Assembly (NCBI RefSeq): GCF_000521785.1
Contig: NZ_JALZ01000012.1
Location: 1 to 64,000, forward strand
DNA length: 64,000 nucleotides
Direction: 5' to 3'
From: Roseivivax halodurans JCM 10272
GTDB taxonomy: Bacteria; Pseudomonadota; Alphaproteobacteria; Rhodobacterales; Rhodobacteraceae
The notes beneath the pieces were generated by a model. That model was not told the DNA's origin and ran no database searches. It saw only the letters and a list, made by a program, of their open reading frames with translations. The position numbers were made by a program, and so were the translations under genes. Of the stretch, positions 34,622 to 43,919 are shown one piece after another; position 1 is the first letter of the stretch, and every line of letters starts with the position of its first letter.

Positions 34622-36047
34622 GACCTCGCTCCTCGTATCGCTGCCCCTCATTGCGGCACTGGTCGCGGCGGCGTGGCCGAGGGCGGCGACGATCACGGGG
34701 GTGATCGCGACTCTCGGCAATGCCGGTCTCGCGGTCGTGCTCGCGATCCGGATCGGACAAGGTGGCGCCGAGGCGGAGGCGCTCGGGGGCTGGGCCGCGC
34801 CGCTCGGGATCGGCTTTGCCGCGGACGGGCTCGCCGCGCTCATGCTGGTGATGACCGCGCTCGTCGGCCTCGGCGTATCGGTACAGGTCGCGGGCGCACC
34901 TCTCCCGGACGCCGGGCGCACAGGTCAGCGCACTGCGTTCTGGCCGCTCTGGCTCGCGACGCTCGGCGCCATGAACGCGCTCTTTCTGTCCGCCGACCTC
35001 TTCAACCTCTACGTCACCTTCGAGATTCTCGGCCTCGCCGCCGTCGGTCTGACCGCGCTCAGCGGCACGCGGACCGCGTTGCGTGCCGCATTCGACTATC
35101 TGAGCGCGGGCCTTGCCGGCAGCCTCCTCCTGCTCCTCGGCGTGGCGCTCGCCTATGCGACCGCGGGTCGTGTGGACCTCGCCGTTGTGCCGGAGCTTGC
35201 CGGCAGTCACGAAGGCCGGGTCGCGCTCGGCCTCATCTTCGCGGGCCTTGCGGTGAAGGCCGCCCTCTTCCCGCTGCATTTCTGGATGCCCGCCGCGCAT
35301 TCGAGTGCTGCGCCCGAGGCCAGCGCCCTCCTGTCGGCGCTTGTCGTCAAGGCGGCGATCTACGTCGCGCTGCGGCTGTCGATCGAGGGCGGCGCGGCGG
35401 TGGAGCTTCTCCGCCTGGTGCTTGCGGTCGCGGGGGCCGGCGCAATGCTCTGGGGCGCGTGGCACGCGCTGCGCGCCGACCGGCTGAAGTTGCTCGTCGC
35501 ACATTCGACCGTGGCGCAGGTCGGGCTGATCGCGCTCGCCATCGGCCTCACCACGGGCGCCAGGGACGGCACGATCTGGCGGGCCGCGGCCCTCCTGATG
35601 CTCAGCCATGCGCTCGCGAAGGCGGCGATGTTCCTCGCCGTCGGCCGCATCACCGAGGAGCTCGGCCACGACCGCATCTCCGGTCTCAACCGCGAGGAGC
35701 TGCGCCCCGGCGCAGCCGAGTTCGCCTTTGCCATCGCCGCAATCAGCCTGATCGGATTGCCGCCGACCGCGGGCTTCGTCGGGAAGTGGCTGCTCCTCGA
35801 TGGGCTGATCGATCGCGGCGCCTGGCCCTGGGTCGCCCTCGTCCTTCTGGGAACGGTACTGTCGGCGGCCTATCTCGCCCGCGTCGTGTCGCGCTGCCTG
35901 CGGGGCGGACCTCACGTGGCGCCGGGTGCGCGGCGGCCGGCCTGGCGCGCCGGCGACGCGGCGGCACTCGGCCTTGCAACCGCCGCCCTCGCGCTCGGCC
36001 TTGCCTCCGCCCTCCCCTTGACCCTCCTCGACGCGACGCTGACATGA
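34614..36047 (+). CDS. mrpD: Antiporter subunit D, first ND4/ND5-like copy
   Basis: 477 residues, about 14 transmembrane helices. The ion-translocation residues of MrpD are visible: Glu137 in LYVTFEILGL and the lysines of AVKAALFPLHFWMP and the LVVKAAIY helix. GLPPTAGFVGKW near residue 380 is typical of the family. This is the first of three tandem ND4/ND5-like subunits. Overlaps mrpC by 8 bp and the next gene by ATGA. Confidence 0.88.
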   Translation: MNETSLLVSLPLIAALVAAAWPRAATITGVIATLGNAGLAVVLAIRIGQGGAEAEALGGWAAPLGIGFAADGLAALMLVMTALVGLGVSVQVAGAPLPDAGRTGQRTAFWPLWLATLGAMNALFLSADLFNLYVTFEILGLAAVGLTALSGTRTALRAAFDYLSAGLAGSLLLLLGVALAYATAGRVDLAVVPELAGSHEGRVALGLIFAGLAVKAALFPLHFWMPAAHSSAAPEASALLSALVVKAAIYVALRLSIEGGAAVELLRLVLAVAGAGAMLWGAWHALRADRLKLLVAHSTVAQVGLIALAIGLTTGARDGTIWRAAALLMLSHALAKAAMFLAVGRITEELGHDRISGLNREELRPGAAEFAFAIAAISLIGLPPTAGFVGKWLLLDGLIDRGAWPWVALVLLGTVLSAAYLARVVSRCLRGGPHVAPGARRPAWRAGDAAALGLATAALALGLASALPLTLLDATLT

Positions 36048-37516
36048 CCGAACTTCTACCGCTCGCCATCCTGATGACCTCGCTCGGCATCGCGCCGGTG
36101 ATCCTGGCGCTGCCCGACGGCTGGAGCCGTCTGCGCACGGCGCTGAACCTCACAGCGGCCGGCATGAAGCTCGCTCTCGTTGCGTGGCTCTCATGGGCCG
36201 TCGCGGGCGGCGCGGAATTCGGCCTCTCTCTCGAGATCGCGCCGGGGCTCGCGCTCGCGCTCAAGGCGGACGCGCTCTCGGTGCTCTTTCTCGCGCTGTC
36301 CTCCGTTCTGTGGTTGCTGACCACGATCTACGCGGTCGGCTATCTCGAGGGCGGCACCGACCGCAGCCGGTTCTTCGGGTTCTTCAGCCTTTGCGTCGCC
36401 TCGACCGTCGGCATCGCGATGGCGGCCAACCTCTTCACCTTCGTCGTCTTCTTCGAGCTGCTGACCCTCGCCACCTGGCCGCTTGTCGTCCATCGCGGCT
36501 CGGCCGAGGCCCACCGGGCGGGACGCATCTACCTCGTCTATACCCTCGGGGGCGGCCTTGCCCTGACGCTCGGCGCGGTCTGGCTTTATGCGCTGGCCGG
36601 AGAAGTGCCGTTCCTGCCGCGCGGCGTCCTCGGGGATCTGCCGCAGACCGACCCGCTCGCCGTCACCGCGATCTTCGTGCTGCTGATCGCAGGCGTGGGC
36701 GTCAAGGCGGCGCTGGTGCCGCTGCACGGATGGCTGCCGGTCTCGATGGTGGCTCCCGCCCCGGTCAGCGCGCTCCTGCACGCCGTCGCGGTGGTCAAGT
36801 CCGGCGCGTTCGGGATCATGCGCATCGTCTACGACGTCTACGGCGTCGAGACCGTAGAGGCGCTCGGCCTCGCGCTGCCGCTCGCGGCGCTGGCCGGGGT
36901 CACGATCCTCTACGGCTCGATCCGGGCGCTGAGGCAGGACGATCTCAAGACGCGCCTCGCCTACTCGACGGTCAGCCAGGTCAGCTACATCACGCTCGGT
37001 GTCGCGCTCGTCTCGCCCGTGGCGGCGGTGGGAGGGCTCGCGCATCTCATCCACCAGGGCATCATGAAAATCACGCTTTTCCTGGCCGCCGGCAACTTCG
37101 CCGAGGCGCGTGGGGTCAAGACGGTGAGCGCGATGGACGGGATGGGACGGCTGATGCCCGGCGCGACGCTCGCCTTCACCGTGGGCGCATTCGGCATGAT
37201 CGGGGTGCCGCCGCTCGCCGGCTTCGTGAGCAAATGGTATCTCGGAGCGGGCGGTCTCGATGCGGGCCAGCCGGCGGTGATCGCGCTCCTCGCCGGATCG
37301 AGCCTCCTCAACGCCGCCTATTTCCTGCCGATCCTGCACCGGGCGTGGTTCCGAGATCCGCCCGAGGGAGCGGTGCCGAAACGCCGCATCGGCTGGATGC
37401 TCGCGCTGCCGCCCGCCGTCACCGCCGCGCTCGTCGTCGCCGCGGGCCTTCTCGCCAACGCGCCGTTCAGCCCGCTCGGCTGGACCCGCTTCATCGTCTC
37501 GCTGGAGTATCTATGA
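36044..37516 (+). CDS. Antiporter subunit D, second ND4/ND5-like copy
   Basis: 490 residues, about 14 transmembrane helices. The conserved glutamate is Glu138 in VVFFELLTLATW, and lysines lie in VGVKAALVPLHGWLP and the AVVKSGAFG helix; GVPPLAGFVSKW is near residue 395. It is closer to MrpA/NuoL or MbhH-type sequences than the first copy (YAVGYLEGG motif), so it may stand in for the missing MrpA N-terminal part. Start ATG 36044, overlapping the previous stop. Confidence 0.84.
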   Translation: MTELLPLAILMTSLGIAPVILALPDGWSRLRTALNLTAAGMKLALVAWLSWAVAGGAEFGLSLEIAPGLALALKADALSVLFLALSSVLWLLTTIYAVGYLEGGTDRSRFFGFFSLCVASTVGIAMAANLFTFVVFFELLTLATWPLVVHRGSAEAHRAGRIYLVYTLGGGLALTLGAVWLYALAGEVPFLPRGVLGDLPQTDPLAVTAIFVLLIAGVGVKAALVPLHGWLPVSMVAPAPVSALLHAVAVVKSGAFGIMRIVYDVYGVETVEALGLALPLAALAGVTILYGSIRALRQDDLKTRLAYSTVSQVSYITLGVALVSPVAAVGGLAHLIHQGIMKITLFLAAGNFAEARGVKTVSAMDGMGRLMPGATLAFTVGAFGMIGVPPLAGFVSKWYLGAGGLDAGQPAVIALLAGSSLLNAAYFLPILHRAWFRDPPEGAVPKRRIGWMLALPPAVTAALVVAAGLLANAPFSPLGWTRFIVSLEYL

Positions 37517-39207
37517 TCGCCGTTCCGCTCTGGCTGGTCCCGGCCCTGCCGCTGGCTCTGGTCGCCCTGTCGCTGATCCCCGGCGCTCGGCCGGTCGTCC
37601 GGGCTCTCGTACCGGTCGCGCCGCTGCCCGCCCTGCTCGCCGCGCTCGCCGATCCGGTTCCGGCCCCCGTGCGCCTCGACTGGCTGCTGCTCGGGACGGA
37701 ATTCGCTGTCACGGGCATGGCGCGCGTCTTTCTCGCCTTCACCGCGCTTCTCTGGGCCCTGTCGGCCTGGCAGGCGATCCGGCTCCTTGCCGCAGACGCA
37801 GGCCGCGACCGGTTCATTACCTGCTTCCTGCTCGCGATGACCGGCAATCTCGGCCTTCTCCTCGCGCAGGACATCGCCGCCTTCTACACCTTCTTCGCCG
37901 CGATGAGCCTTGCCTCCTGGGGTCTCGTCCTCCACGCGGGCGGCCCGGCGCAGATGCTGGCGGGGCGGGTCTACATCTCCTTCGCCGTCGCTGGCGAGAT
38001 CGCGCTCTTCGCGGGCCTCTCCCTCGGGGCCTTCGCGACCGGAGAGGTGCAGCTTGCCGCGATGGCCTCGCTCGAGGTGCCGGCGCTTGCGACCGTCCTG
38101 ATGTCTGTCGGCTTCCTCGTGAAGCTCGGCGCGGTTCCGCTGCATCTGTGGCTGCCGCTCGCCCATGCCGCCGCCCCCGCCCCGGCGAGCGCGGTGCTGT
38201 CCGGCGCGATGCTGAAGGCCGGCCTCTTCGGGCTGATGACCGTGCTCCCGCTCGGCAGCGTGGCCGCACCGGAGAGCGCGGCGGCGCTGGCGGCAATGGC
38301 CCTGACGGGACTGATCCTCGCCCCGGCGCTCGGACTTCTGCAGGCAGATCCCAAGGCGGTGCTCGCCTATTCCAGCGTCGGGCAGATGAGCCTCATGGCG
38401 CTCGGCCTCGCCGCCGCGCTTGCCGCACCCGAGGCCTGGCCTGCGATCGGTCCGGCGCTGGTGCTGCTCGCTGCGCATCACGCCTTTGCCAAGGCGGCGC
38501 TCTTTCTCGGCGTTCCGGCGGTCTGGGCAAGCTCCGGTCCGCTGCTGCGCAGCGCCGTGATCGTGGGTCTTGCCGTGCCGGCCCTGGCGCTCGCGGGCTT
38601 GCCCGGGACCACCGGATGGGTCGCCAAGGATGCGCTCAAGACCGCCCTCGGGGAAGCGTCCTTCGGCTGGCACGTCTGGCTGGGCGCGGCGCTGTTCGTC
38701 TCGAGCCTGGGCACGTCCCTGCTGATGCTGCGGGCCGGCGCCCTGCTGATCCGGATCGAGGCACGGCCTGGCACGCCCCGGGACGTCGGCTTGCCCTGGC
38801 TCGCAATGACCGGCCTCGTCGTCGCAGGGCTCTGGGTTGTTCCCGTCGGCTCGGTCGCGCCGTTGACAGCCTCCCTTCAGGATCTCGCCCCACTCGCCGC
38901 GGCCGCCCTCCTTGCTGGTCTCTTCGTCGCCGGCACGAGAGCGGTGGGCCTGCGTCTTGCACCGATGCCGCCGGGGGAAATCCTTGCGCTGCTGCAACGG
39001 GCTCCCACGAGCGCGCCGGTCCTCGCGCTGCCGGCCCCGCCACGGCGCGGGCATGCCCTCGTGCCACGCCGGCGCGAACCGCGCCTCCCGCGGCCCGAAC
39101 GCGGCGCGCTGGCGATCCTGACCGTGGCCGCGGCTCTCGCGCTCGCCATGGCCGTCACCGCACCCGAACCGCCTCCGCAGAGCCAGGCCACCGCCCCGGC
39201 GGGGTGA
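37513..39207 (+). CDS. Third ND4/ND5-like antiporter subunit, diverged
   Basis: 564 residues. About 14 helices, then a basic, proline-rich cytoplasmic stretch (about 495-535) and a last helix. The lysine motif FLVKLGAVPLHLWLP is kept, but the glutamate of the FFELxxLA motif is replaced by alanine (Ala129 in YTFFAAMSLASW). It resembles hydrogenase-4/HyfB-type subunits. The loss of the glutamate suggests a structural or modified transport role. Last gene of the operon; ATG 37513 overlaps the previous stop by ATGA. Confidence 0.8.
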   Translation: MIAVPLWLVPALPLALVALSLIPGARPVVRALVPVAPLPALLAALADPVPAPVRLDWLLLGTEFAVTGMARVFLAFTALLWALSAWQAIRLLAADAGRDRFITCFLLAMTGNLGLLLAQDIAAFYTFFAAMSLASWGLVLHAGGPAQMLAGRVYISFAVAGEIALFAGLSLGAFATGEVQLAAMASLEVPALATVLMSVGFLVKLGAVPLHLWLPLAHAAAPAPASAVLSGAMLKAGLFGLMTVLPLGSVAAPESAAALAAMALTGLILAPALGLLQADPKAVLAYSSVGQMSLMALGLAAALAAPEAWPAIGPALVLLAAHHAFAKAALFLGVPAVWASSGPLLRSAVIVGLAVPALALAGLPGTTGWVAKDALKTALGEASFGWHVWLGAALFVSSLGTSLLMLRAGALLIRIEARPGTPRDVGLPWLAMTGLVVAGLWVVPVGSVAPLTASLQDLAPLAAAALLAGLFVAGTRAVGLRLAPMPPGEILALLQRAPTSAPVLALPAPPRRGHALVPRRREPRLPRPERGALAILTVAAALALAMAVTAPEPPPQSQATAPAG

Positions 39208-39321
39208 TCACAGGGCGGCACGGATCAGATCACCCATTAGCGAATGCGGAAGCCTGCGGGCGGATGATCTCCGCCGAGGCTTCGGCCAGGTCCTCCGTGA
39301 CGTGGTCAGGCGATCGTCGCA

Positions 39322-40122
39322 TCACCCTCTCGCTTGCGAGAAGAAATGATGCACCGGTCCGTGACCGGTGCCCACGGAGAGGTGACCGGAATGCGAGATC
39401 GCGCCCTGAACGTAGGCCTTTGTTTTTGTTGCCGCCTCCGGCAGCGACGCTCCGCGACCGAGTTCGGCTGCCAGTGCCGACGACAGGGTGCAGCCGGTGC
39501 CATGGGTGTTCCGGGTGGCACATCTCTTCCCGCCCAGCCAGTGCGTGATCGAGGCGGTGCGCAGGAGATCGGGGCTCTCGTCGCCCCGAAGATGGCCACC
39601 CTTCAGAAGAACGGCGGCGGGACCGCGGGCCAGTAACCGGTCCGCCTGCCGCTCCATCTCGGTGCGGGTAGTGGCGACCTCGGCCCCGAGGAGATCCGCC
39701 GCTTCGGGAAGGTTCGGCGTGAGCACCGAGGCCAGCGGAAGCAGCAGCGCGCTTAAGGCATCCACGGCATCGGCAGGCAAGAGCCGGGCGCCGCCCTTGG
39801 CGACCATCACGGGGTCGAGCACGACCGGGACCTCCAACCCCGCGATCGCGTCCGCGACCGCCTGCGCGATCGGCGCGCTGCCCAGCATGCCGATCTTGAT
39901 CGCGTCGATCCGGACGTCCTCGCGCAGCGCCGCGATCTGCGCGCGGACCATGTCCGGATCGACGAGCGACACGGCCTGGACGCCTTGCGTGTTCTGCGCG
40001 GTCAGCGCGGTGATCACCGCCATGCCGTAGCCGCCATTGGCCGAGATCGCCTTGAGATCGGCCTGGATGCCCGCCCCGCCGGACGGATCCGAGCCCGCGA
40101 TCGCGAGAATGTTCGGGATCAT
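39322..40122 (-). CDS. thiD: Hydroxymethylpyrimidine / phosphomethylpyrimidine kinase
   Basis: 266 residues, ribokinase fold. N-terminal AIAGSDPSGGAGIQADLKA, LDPVMVAKGG and the anion-hole/catalytic NTHGTGCTLSSA motif are all present. It phosphorylates HMP and HMP-P for thiamine synthesis. The start at 40122 overlaps thiE's stop (ATGA). Last gene of thiMED. Confidence 0.94.
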   Translation of the reverse strand: MIPNILAIAGSDPSGGAGIQADLKAISANGGYGMAVITALTAQNTQGVQAVSLVDPDMVRAQIAALREDVRIDAIKIGMLGSAPIAQAVADAIAGLEVPVVLDPVMVAKGGARLLPADAVDALSALLLPLASVLTPNLPEAADLLGAEVATTRTEMERQADRLLARGPAAVLLKGGHLRGDESPDLLRTASITHWLGGKRCATRNTHGTGCTLSSALAAELGRGASLPEAATKTKAYVQGAISHSGHLSVGTGHGPVHHFFSQARG

Positions 40123-40727
40123 GCCTGTCTCCATGCCTGTGCGAGGTCTCGGGTCGCCGCTTCGGGATTCGGAGCGCGGGTCACGGCCGTGACGACCGCC
40201 AGTCCCGCCGCGCCGGCGCTTTTCAGCGCCGGAACGTCCCCGACCGTCAGCCCGCCGATCGCGATCACCGGTACGGGTGACGCCGCGACGATGCGCGCCA
40301 GCCCCTCGGTGCCGATGGCCTCGGCCGCGTCGGGTTTGGTCGCGGTGGCGCGGTAGGGACCCGCGCCGAGATAAGCGATGCCGCCGGGGATGCGCGTGCA
40401 TTGCGCGGCGGTCTCGACCGACAGGCCCAAAAGGGTGTCGGGGCCGAGGCGCAACCGGGCGGCGCGAGGATCTCCGTCGCCCTGCCCCAGATGCAGATCC
40501 GCCCCGGTGGCACACGCGACCTCGAGCCGGTCGTTGACGAAGACCCGGAGCCCAAGCGGCGCGAACTCGGCGAGAAGCTCGCGCGCGAGGCGCGCGAGCT
40601 CGGCGTCGCTCGCGGTCTTGTCGCGGAGTTGCACGGCCCAGGCTCCGCCGCGGGCGGCGGCACGGGCCTGTTCCGGCACGGTATGCGGCGCATCCGGGTC
40701 CGTAACCACATAGACCGAGCCGATCAT
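40119..40727 (-). CDS. thiE: Thiamine phosphate synthase
   Basis: 202 residues, TIM barrel. Conserved substrate motifs: VQLRDKTAS, VFVNDRLEVA, LHLGQGD and GGLTVGDVPAL. It joins HMP-PP and thiazole phosphate. Overlaps both neighbours; slightly shorter than the usual ~210. Confidence 0.93.
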   Translation of the reverse strand: MIGSVYVVTDPDAPHTVPEQARAAARGGAWAVQLRDKTASDAELARLARELLAEFAPLGLRVFVNDRLEVACATGADLHLGQGDGDPRAARLRLGPDTLLGLSVETAAQCTRIPGGIAYLGAGPYRATATKPDAAEAIGTEGLARIVAASPVPVIAIGGLTVGDVPALKSAGAAGLAVVTAVTRAPNPEAATRDLAQAWRQA

Positions 40728-41515
40728 GCCACCTCCTCGATGCGCGCGGCAGCATCGAGCGCCTCGGGCGTCAGGTGATAGAGCGCATCGATGAAGGCGG
40801 GTTGGAAACTCCCGGGGCCGCGAGCGGTCCGGCCGGCATCCTCTCCGGCAATGCCGAAAGCCGCGAGAGCCGCGACAGTCGCATCGAAGACCGGCTGGTC
40901 GACACAGAACGCGGCGATCACCCCGTTGAGCGAACAGCCCATCACGGTGATCCGCGACATCATCGGGTGACCGTTCGAGACGCGCGCGGCGCGCGCGCCG
41001 TCGGTGACAAAATCGACCGGGCCCGAAACGGCAACGATACCGCCGGTGCGGTCTGCGAGCGCCCGGGCCGCATCCTCGGCGGCGGCGACGCTGTCTCCGG
41101 CATCGACCCCGCGCGCCGCACCGCCGAGGCCCGCAAGAGTGAGGATTTCAGAGGCATTGCCGCGCACGACGCTGGGCTCGAGCGCCAGCAGACGGTCCGA
41201 GAGGTCCTGTCGGAACCGCGTCGCGGCCACGCCGACGGGATCGAAGACCCAGCACCGCCCGGCCTTGCGCACGACCCCTGCAGCCTCTTCCATCGCGGCG
41301 CCCCATTGCGCATCGGCGGTGCCGATATTGACGGTGAGCGCCTGCGCGAGGCTGGCGAATTCTGCCACCTCCTCGCGCGCGTGGACCATCGCCGGGGAGG
41401 CCCCGATCGCCAGCTGCACGTTTGCCATGACGTTCATGGCGACGAAATTGGTGATGTTGTGAACGAGCGGAACGGCCTCCCGCACGGCTCCGAGAAATCG
41501 GCCTGATGTCTGCAC
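40724..41515 (-). CDS. thiM: Hydroxyethylthiazole kinase
   Basis: 263 residues, ribokinase-like. PLVHNITNFVAMNVMANV, DPVGVAATRFR, VVRGNASEI and the catalytic MGCSLNGVIAAF are clear. It salvages thiazole. First gene of the operon; the ATG lies 64 bases after the TPP riboswitch. Note the catalytic loop reads MGCSLN where many homologues have GTGC. Confidence 0.93.
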   Translation of the reverse strand: MQTSGRFLGAVREAVPLVHNITNFVAMNVMANVQLAIGASPAMVHAREEVAEFASLAQALTVNIGTADAQWGAAMEEAAGVVRKAGRCWVFDPVGVAATRFRQDLSDRLLALEPSVVRGNASEILTLAGLGGAARGVDAGDSVAAAEDAARALADRTGGIVAVSGPVDFVTDGARAARVSNGHPMMSRITVMGCSLNGVIAAFCVDQPVFDATVAALAAFGIAGEDAGRTARGPGSFQPAFIDALYHLTPEALDAAARIEEVA

Positions 41516-41579
41516 GTCGCCTCCTTTCGGACGGAGGCGCGGGACACGGGGCTGGACTCAAGCAGACCGACACGTGTCC

Positions 41580-41657
41580 GCAACTTCCTCCGCCGGTATG
41601 ATCCGGGTCAGGTTCGAAGGGTGCTTCTCAGCCCGCGCGTAGCGGACGCCCCTGTTG
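41580..41657 (-). ncRNA. TPP riboswitch (THI element)
   Basis: On the minus strand the conserved cores appear in order: GGGGCGTCCGC, GCTGAGA (around 41626-41632), ACCCTTCGAACCTGA (around 41608-41622) and CCGGATCATACCGGCGGAGG. These are the signature parts of the thiamine pyrophosphate aptamer. Position directly upstream of thiM supports it. Control is probably at translation or early termination; I see no clear terminator stem downstream. Confidence 0.93.
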
Positions 41658-41951
41658 CATCTCTCTGACGTCGGCTGTTGCCGCGGCATTTTCAAGGGTC
41701 GTAACCCGACAGAGTGTGCCGGCCTCGCAACTCCGGGCTTCCGAAAGGCGGAGATATGGTCGCCCCAACCCGCTAAGAACGGACCGCCTCTTCCCGCGAC
41801 AGAGCAAGGTTTTGAGCGGGCGAATGATGCTCAACAGTTGGATTGGATTGCGGAATGTTCAGAGCCGGCGGTCAGCGGGAACAGCCAAGGCAGGCGCCGA
41901 GTTTGACATCTGACCGGCGGGACATGGGTCCACGAGGCGAGGCAGCGAAAC
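41658..41951. promoter_or_regulatory. Divergent promoter region with EcfG-like site for glgE
   Basis: 294 bp between the riboswitch and glgE. GGAACA starts at 41878 (GGAAC 41878-41882), followed by 18 bases and GTT at 41901-41903, close to the EcfG consensus. The predicted start of transcription would be about 40 bp before the glgE ATG. The thiM promoter must lie in the left part, but I cannot place it. No coding frame here has support. Confidence 0.5.
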
Positions 41952-43919
41952 ATGGCGAGAACGAAGACGGGTGCAAGGCCGGACACGGCCGAAGCTCTTG
42001 CGGCCTATCGGCTGGCAATCGAATCCGTAGAACCCGAGATCGACGGTGGTCGTTTCGCCGCGAAGGCGGTTGCGGGCTGGCCGGTCACGATCTCGGCGGA
42101 TGTCTTCGGAGACGGCCACGAGAAGATCGGCGCTGCCATCGTCTTGGCGGACGGATCCGAAGTGCGCATGACGCATGTGGAGAACGATCGCTGGGCTGCC
42201 GACGTCACCTTCGACACAGTCGGTCCGGCCAGATTCTCGATCGTCGCCTGGCGCGATCTTTTCGCGACCTGGCGCCACGGGGCGTCGCGGAAGGTCGCAG
42301 CGGGGCAGGATATCTCTGTCGAGATGGAAGAGGCGCGGCGGATGTTCGCGGCCATGACGCCGCCCCGAGGCGAGAAGGCCGAATTGCGCGCGCTCGAGAA
42401 GGCCGCGAAGGCTGGCGATACGGAAACGCTGCTGTCCGAAGACACCGCCGAATACATGGCCCGCGTCGGGCCCCGCGCAAACGAGACGCGCTACATCCGC
42501 GACGTGCCGGTCTGGGTCGATCGCGAACGTGCGGCGTTCTCCGCCTGGTACGAGCTCTTTCCGCGGTCCTGGGGGCCGGAAGGCAGACACGGCACATTCC
42601 GGGACGTGATCGCGGCACTTCCTTATATCCGCGATCTCGGCTTCGACGTTCTCTACTTCCCGCCGATCCACCCGATCGGGGCGACCAACCGCAAGGGCAA
42701 GAACAACTCGCTGACGGCGGAGCCGGGCGACGTTGGCTCGCCCTATGCCATCGGCTCGGACGACGGCGAGATGACCGACGTGCATCCCGAGCTCGGCACG
42801 ATGGAGGATTTCGACGCTCTGGTACGCGCCGCCTCGGAGGAGGGGCTCGAGATCGCGCTCGACATCGCGCTCAATGCCTCGCCGGACCATCCTTGGATCC
42901 GCGAGCATCCCGACTGGTTCGAGCGGCGCCCGGACGGGACCATCAAATACGCCGAGAACCCCCCGAAGAAATACGAGGACATCGTCAATTTCCGGTATTA
43001 TCTCGACGACGGCCGCCCGAACCTGCCGTTCTGGACGGCGATCCGCGACATGTTCCTCCACTGGGCGGACCATGGCGTCTTGTGCTTCAGAGTGGACAAT
43101 CCGCACACCAAGCCGTTCCCGTTCTGGGAATGGCTCATCGACGAGATCCGCGCACGGCATCCCGGCGCGATCTTCCTCTCCGAGGCCTTCACCCGGCCCA
43201 AGGTGATGAAGCGCCTTGCAAAAGTGGGCTTCAACCAAAGCTACACCTACTACACGTGGCGAAACACCAAGGCGGAGCTGACGGAGTATCTCACCGAGCT
43301 CACCACCGAGAGCTGCCGCCATTACATGCGCCCGAACTTCTTCACCAACACGCCCGACATCAATCCCGTCTTACTCCAGAGTTCGGGGCGTGCGGGCTTT
43401 CGGACGCGCCTTCTGATGGCGGCGTCGCTGTCCGGCAATTACGGGATGTATTCGGGCTTCGAGCTCTGCGAGGCGGCGCCGCTGCCGGGCAAGGAGGAAT
43501 ATCTCGACTCCGAAAAATACGAGCTCAAGCACCGCGATTTCGACGCGGACGGCCACATCAAGGACGACATCCGGCTCATCAACCGTATCCGGCGCGAGGA
43601 GCCGGCGATGAAGGACTTCCTGAACCTGAAGTTCTTCCCCGCCTTCGACGACCGCGTCCTCTATTACGGACGGTTCGACGCGGCGAGCCAGAATTACCTC
43701 CTGTTCCATGTCCTGATCGACCCGCACGGCGCCGCCGAGTTCGGCTTCGAGGTGCCGCTCTGGGAGTTCGATCTGCCCGACGAGGCGTCGGTGGAGGTGC
43801 AGGACCTCATCCAAGGCAACCGCTTCTCCTGGCACGGCAAGGATCACACGCTCGCGCTCGATCCGCAGAGCCGTCCCTACGCCATCTGGAAACTCACGCC
43901 ACCGGGAGGCGCCGCATGA
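41952..43919 (+). CDS. glgE: Alpha-1,4-glucan:maltose-1-phosphate maltosyltransferase
   Basis: 655 residues, GH13 subfamily 3. An N-terminal beta domain (about 25-120) and helical insert precede the barrel. WYELFPRSWG opens the catalytic part, nucleophile Asp382 is in FRVDNPHTKP, acid/base Glu411 in FLSEAFTRPK, and LHDLP-type NTPDINP follows. It extends alpha-1,4-glucan with maltosyl units from maltose 1-phosphate. First gene of a seven-gene operon; its substrate is made by the TreS-Mak protein encoded next, overlapping by ATGA. Start ATG 41952. Confidence 0.94.
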   Translation: MARTKTGARPDTAEALAAYRLAIESVEPEIDGGRFAAKAVAGWPVTISADVFGDGHEKIGAAIVLADGSEVRMTHVENDRWAADVTFDTVGPARFSIVAWRDLFATWRHGASRKVAAGQDISVEMEEARRMFAAMTPPRGEKAELRALEKAAKAGDTETLLSEDTAEYMARVGPRANETRYIRDVPVWVDRERAAFSAWYELFPRSWGPEGRHGTFRDVIAALPYIRDLGFDVLYFPPIHPIGATNRKGKNNSLTAEPGDVGSPYAIGSDDGEMTDVHPELGTMEDFDALVRAASEEGLEIALDIALNASPDHPWIREHPDWFERRPDGTIKYAENPPKKYEDIVNFRYYLDDGRPNLPFWTAIRDMFLHWADHGVLCFRVDNPHTKPFPFWEWLIDEIRARHPGAIFLSEAFTRPKVMKRLAKVGFNQSYTYYTWRNTKAELTEYLTELTTESCRHYMRPNFFTNTPDINPVLLQSSGRAGFRTRLLMAASLSGNYGMYSGFELCEAAPLPGKEEYLDSEKYELKHRDFDADGHIKDDIRLINRIRREEPAMKDFLNLKFFPAFDDRVLYYGRFDAASQNYLLFHVLIDPHGAAEFGFEVPLWEFDLPDEASVEVQDLIQGNRFSWHGKDHTLALDPQSRPYAIWKLTPPGGAA

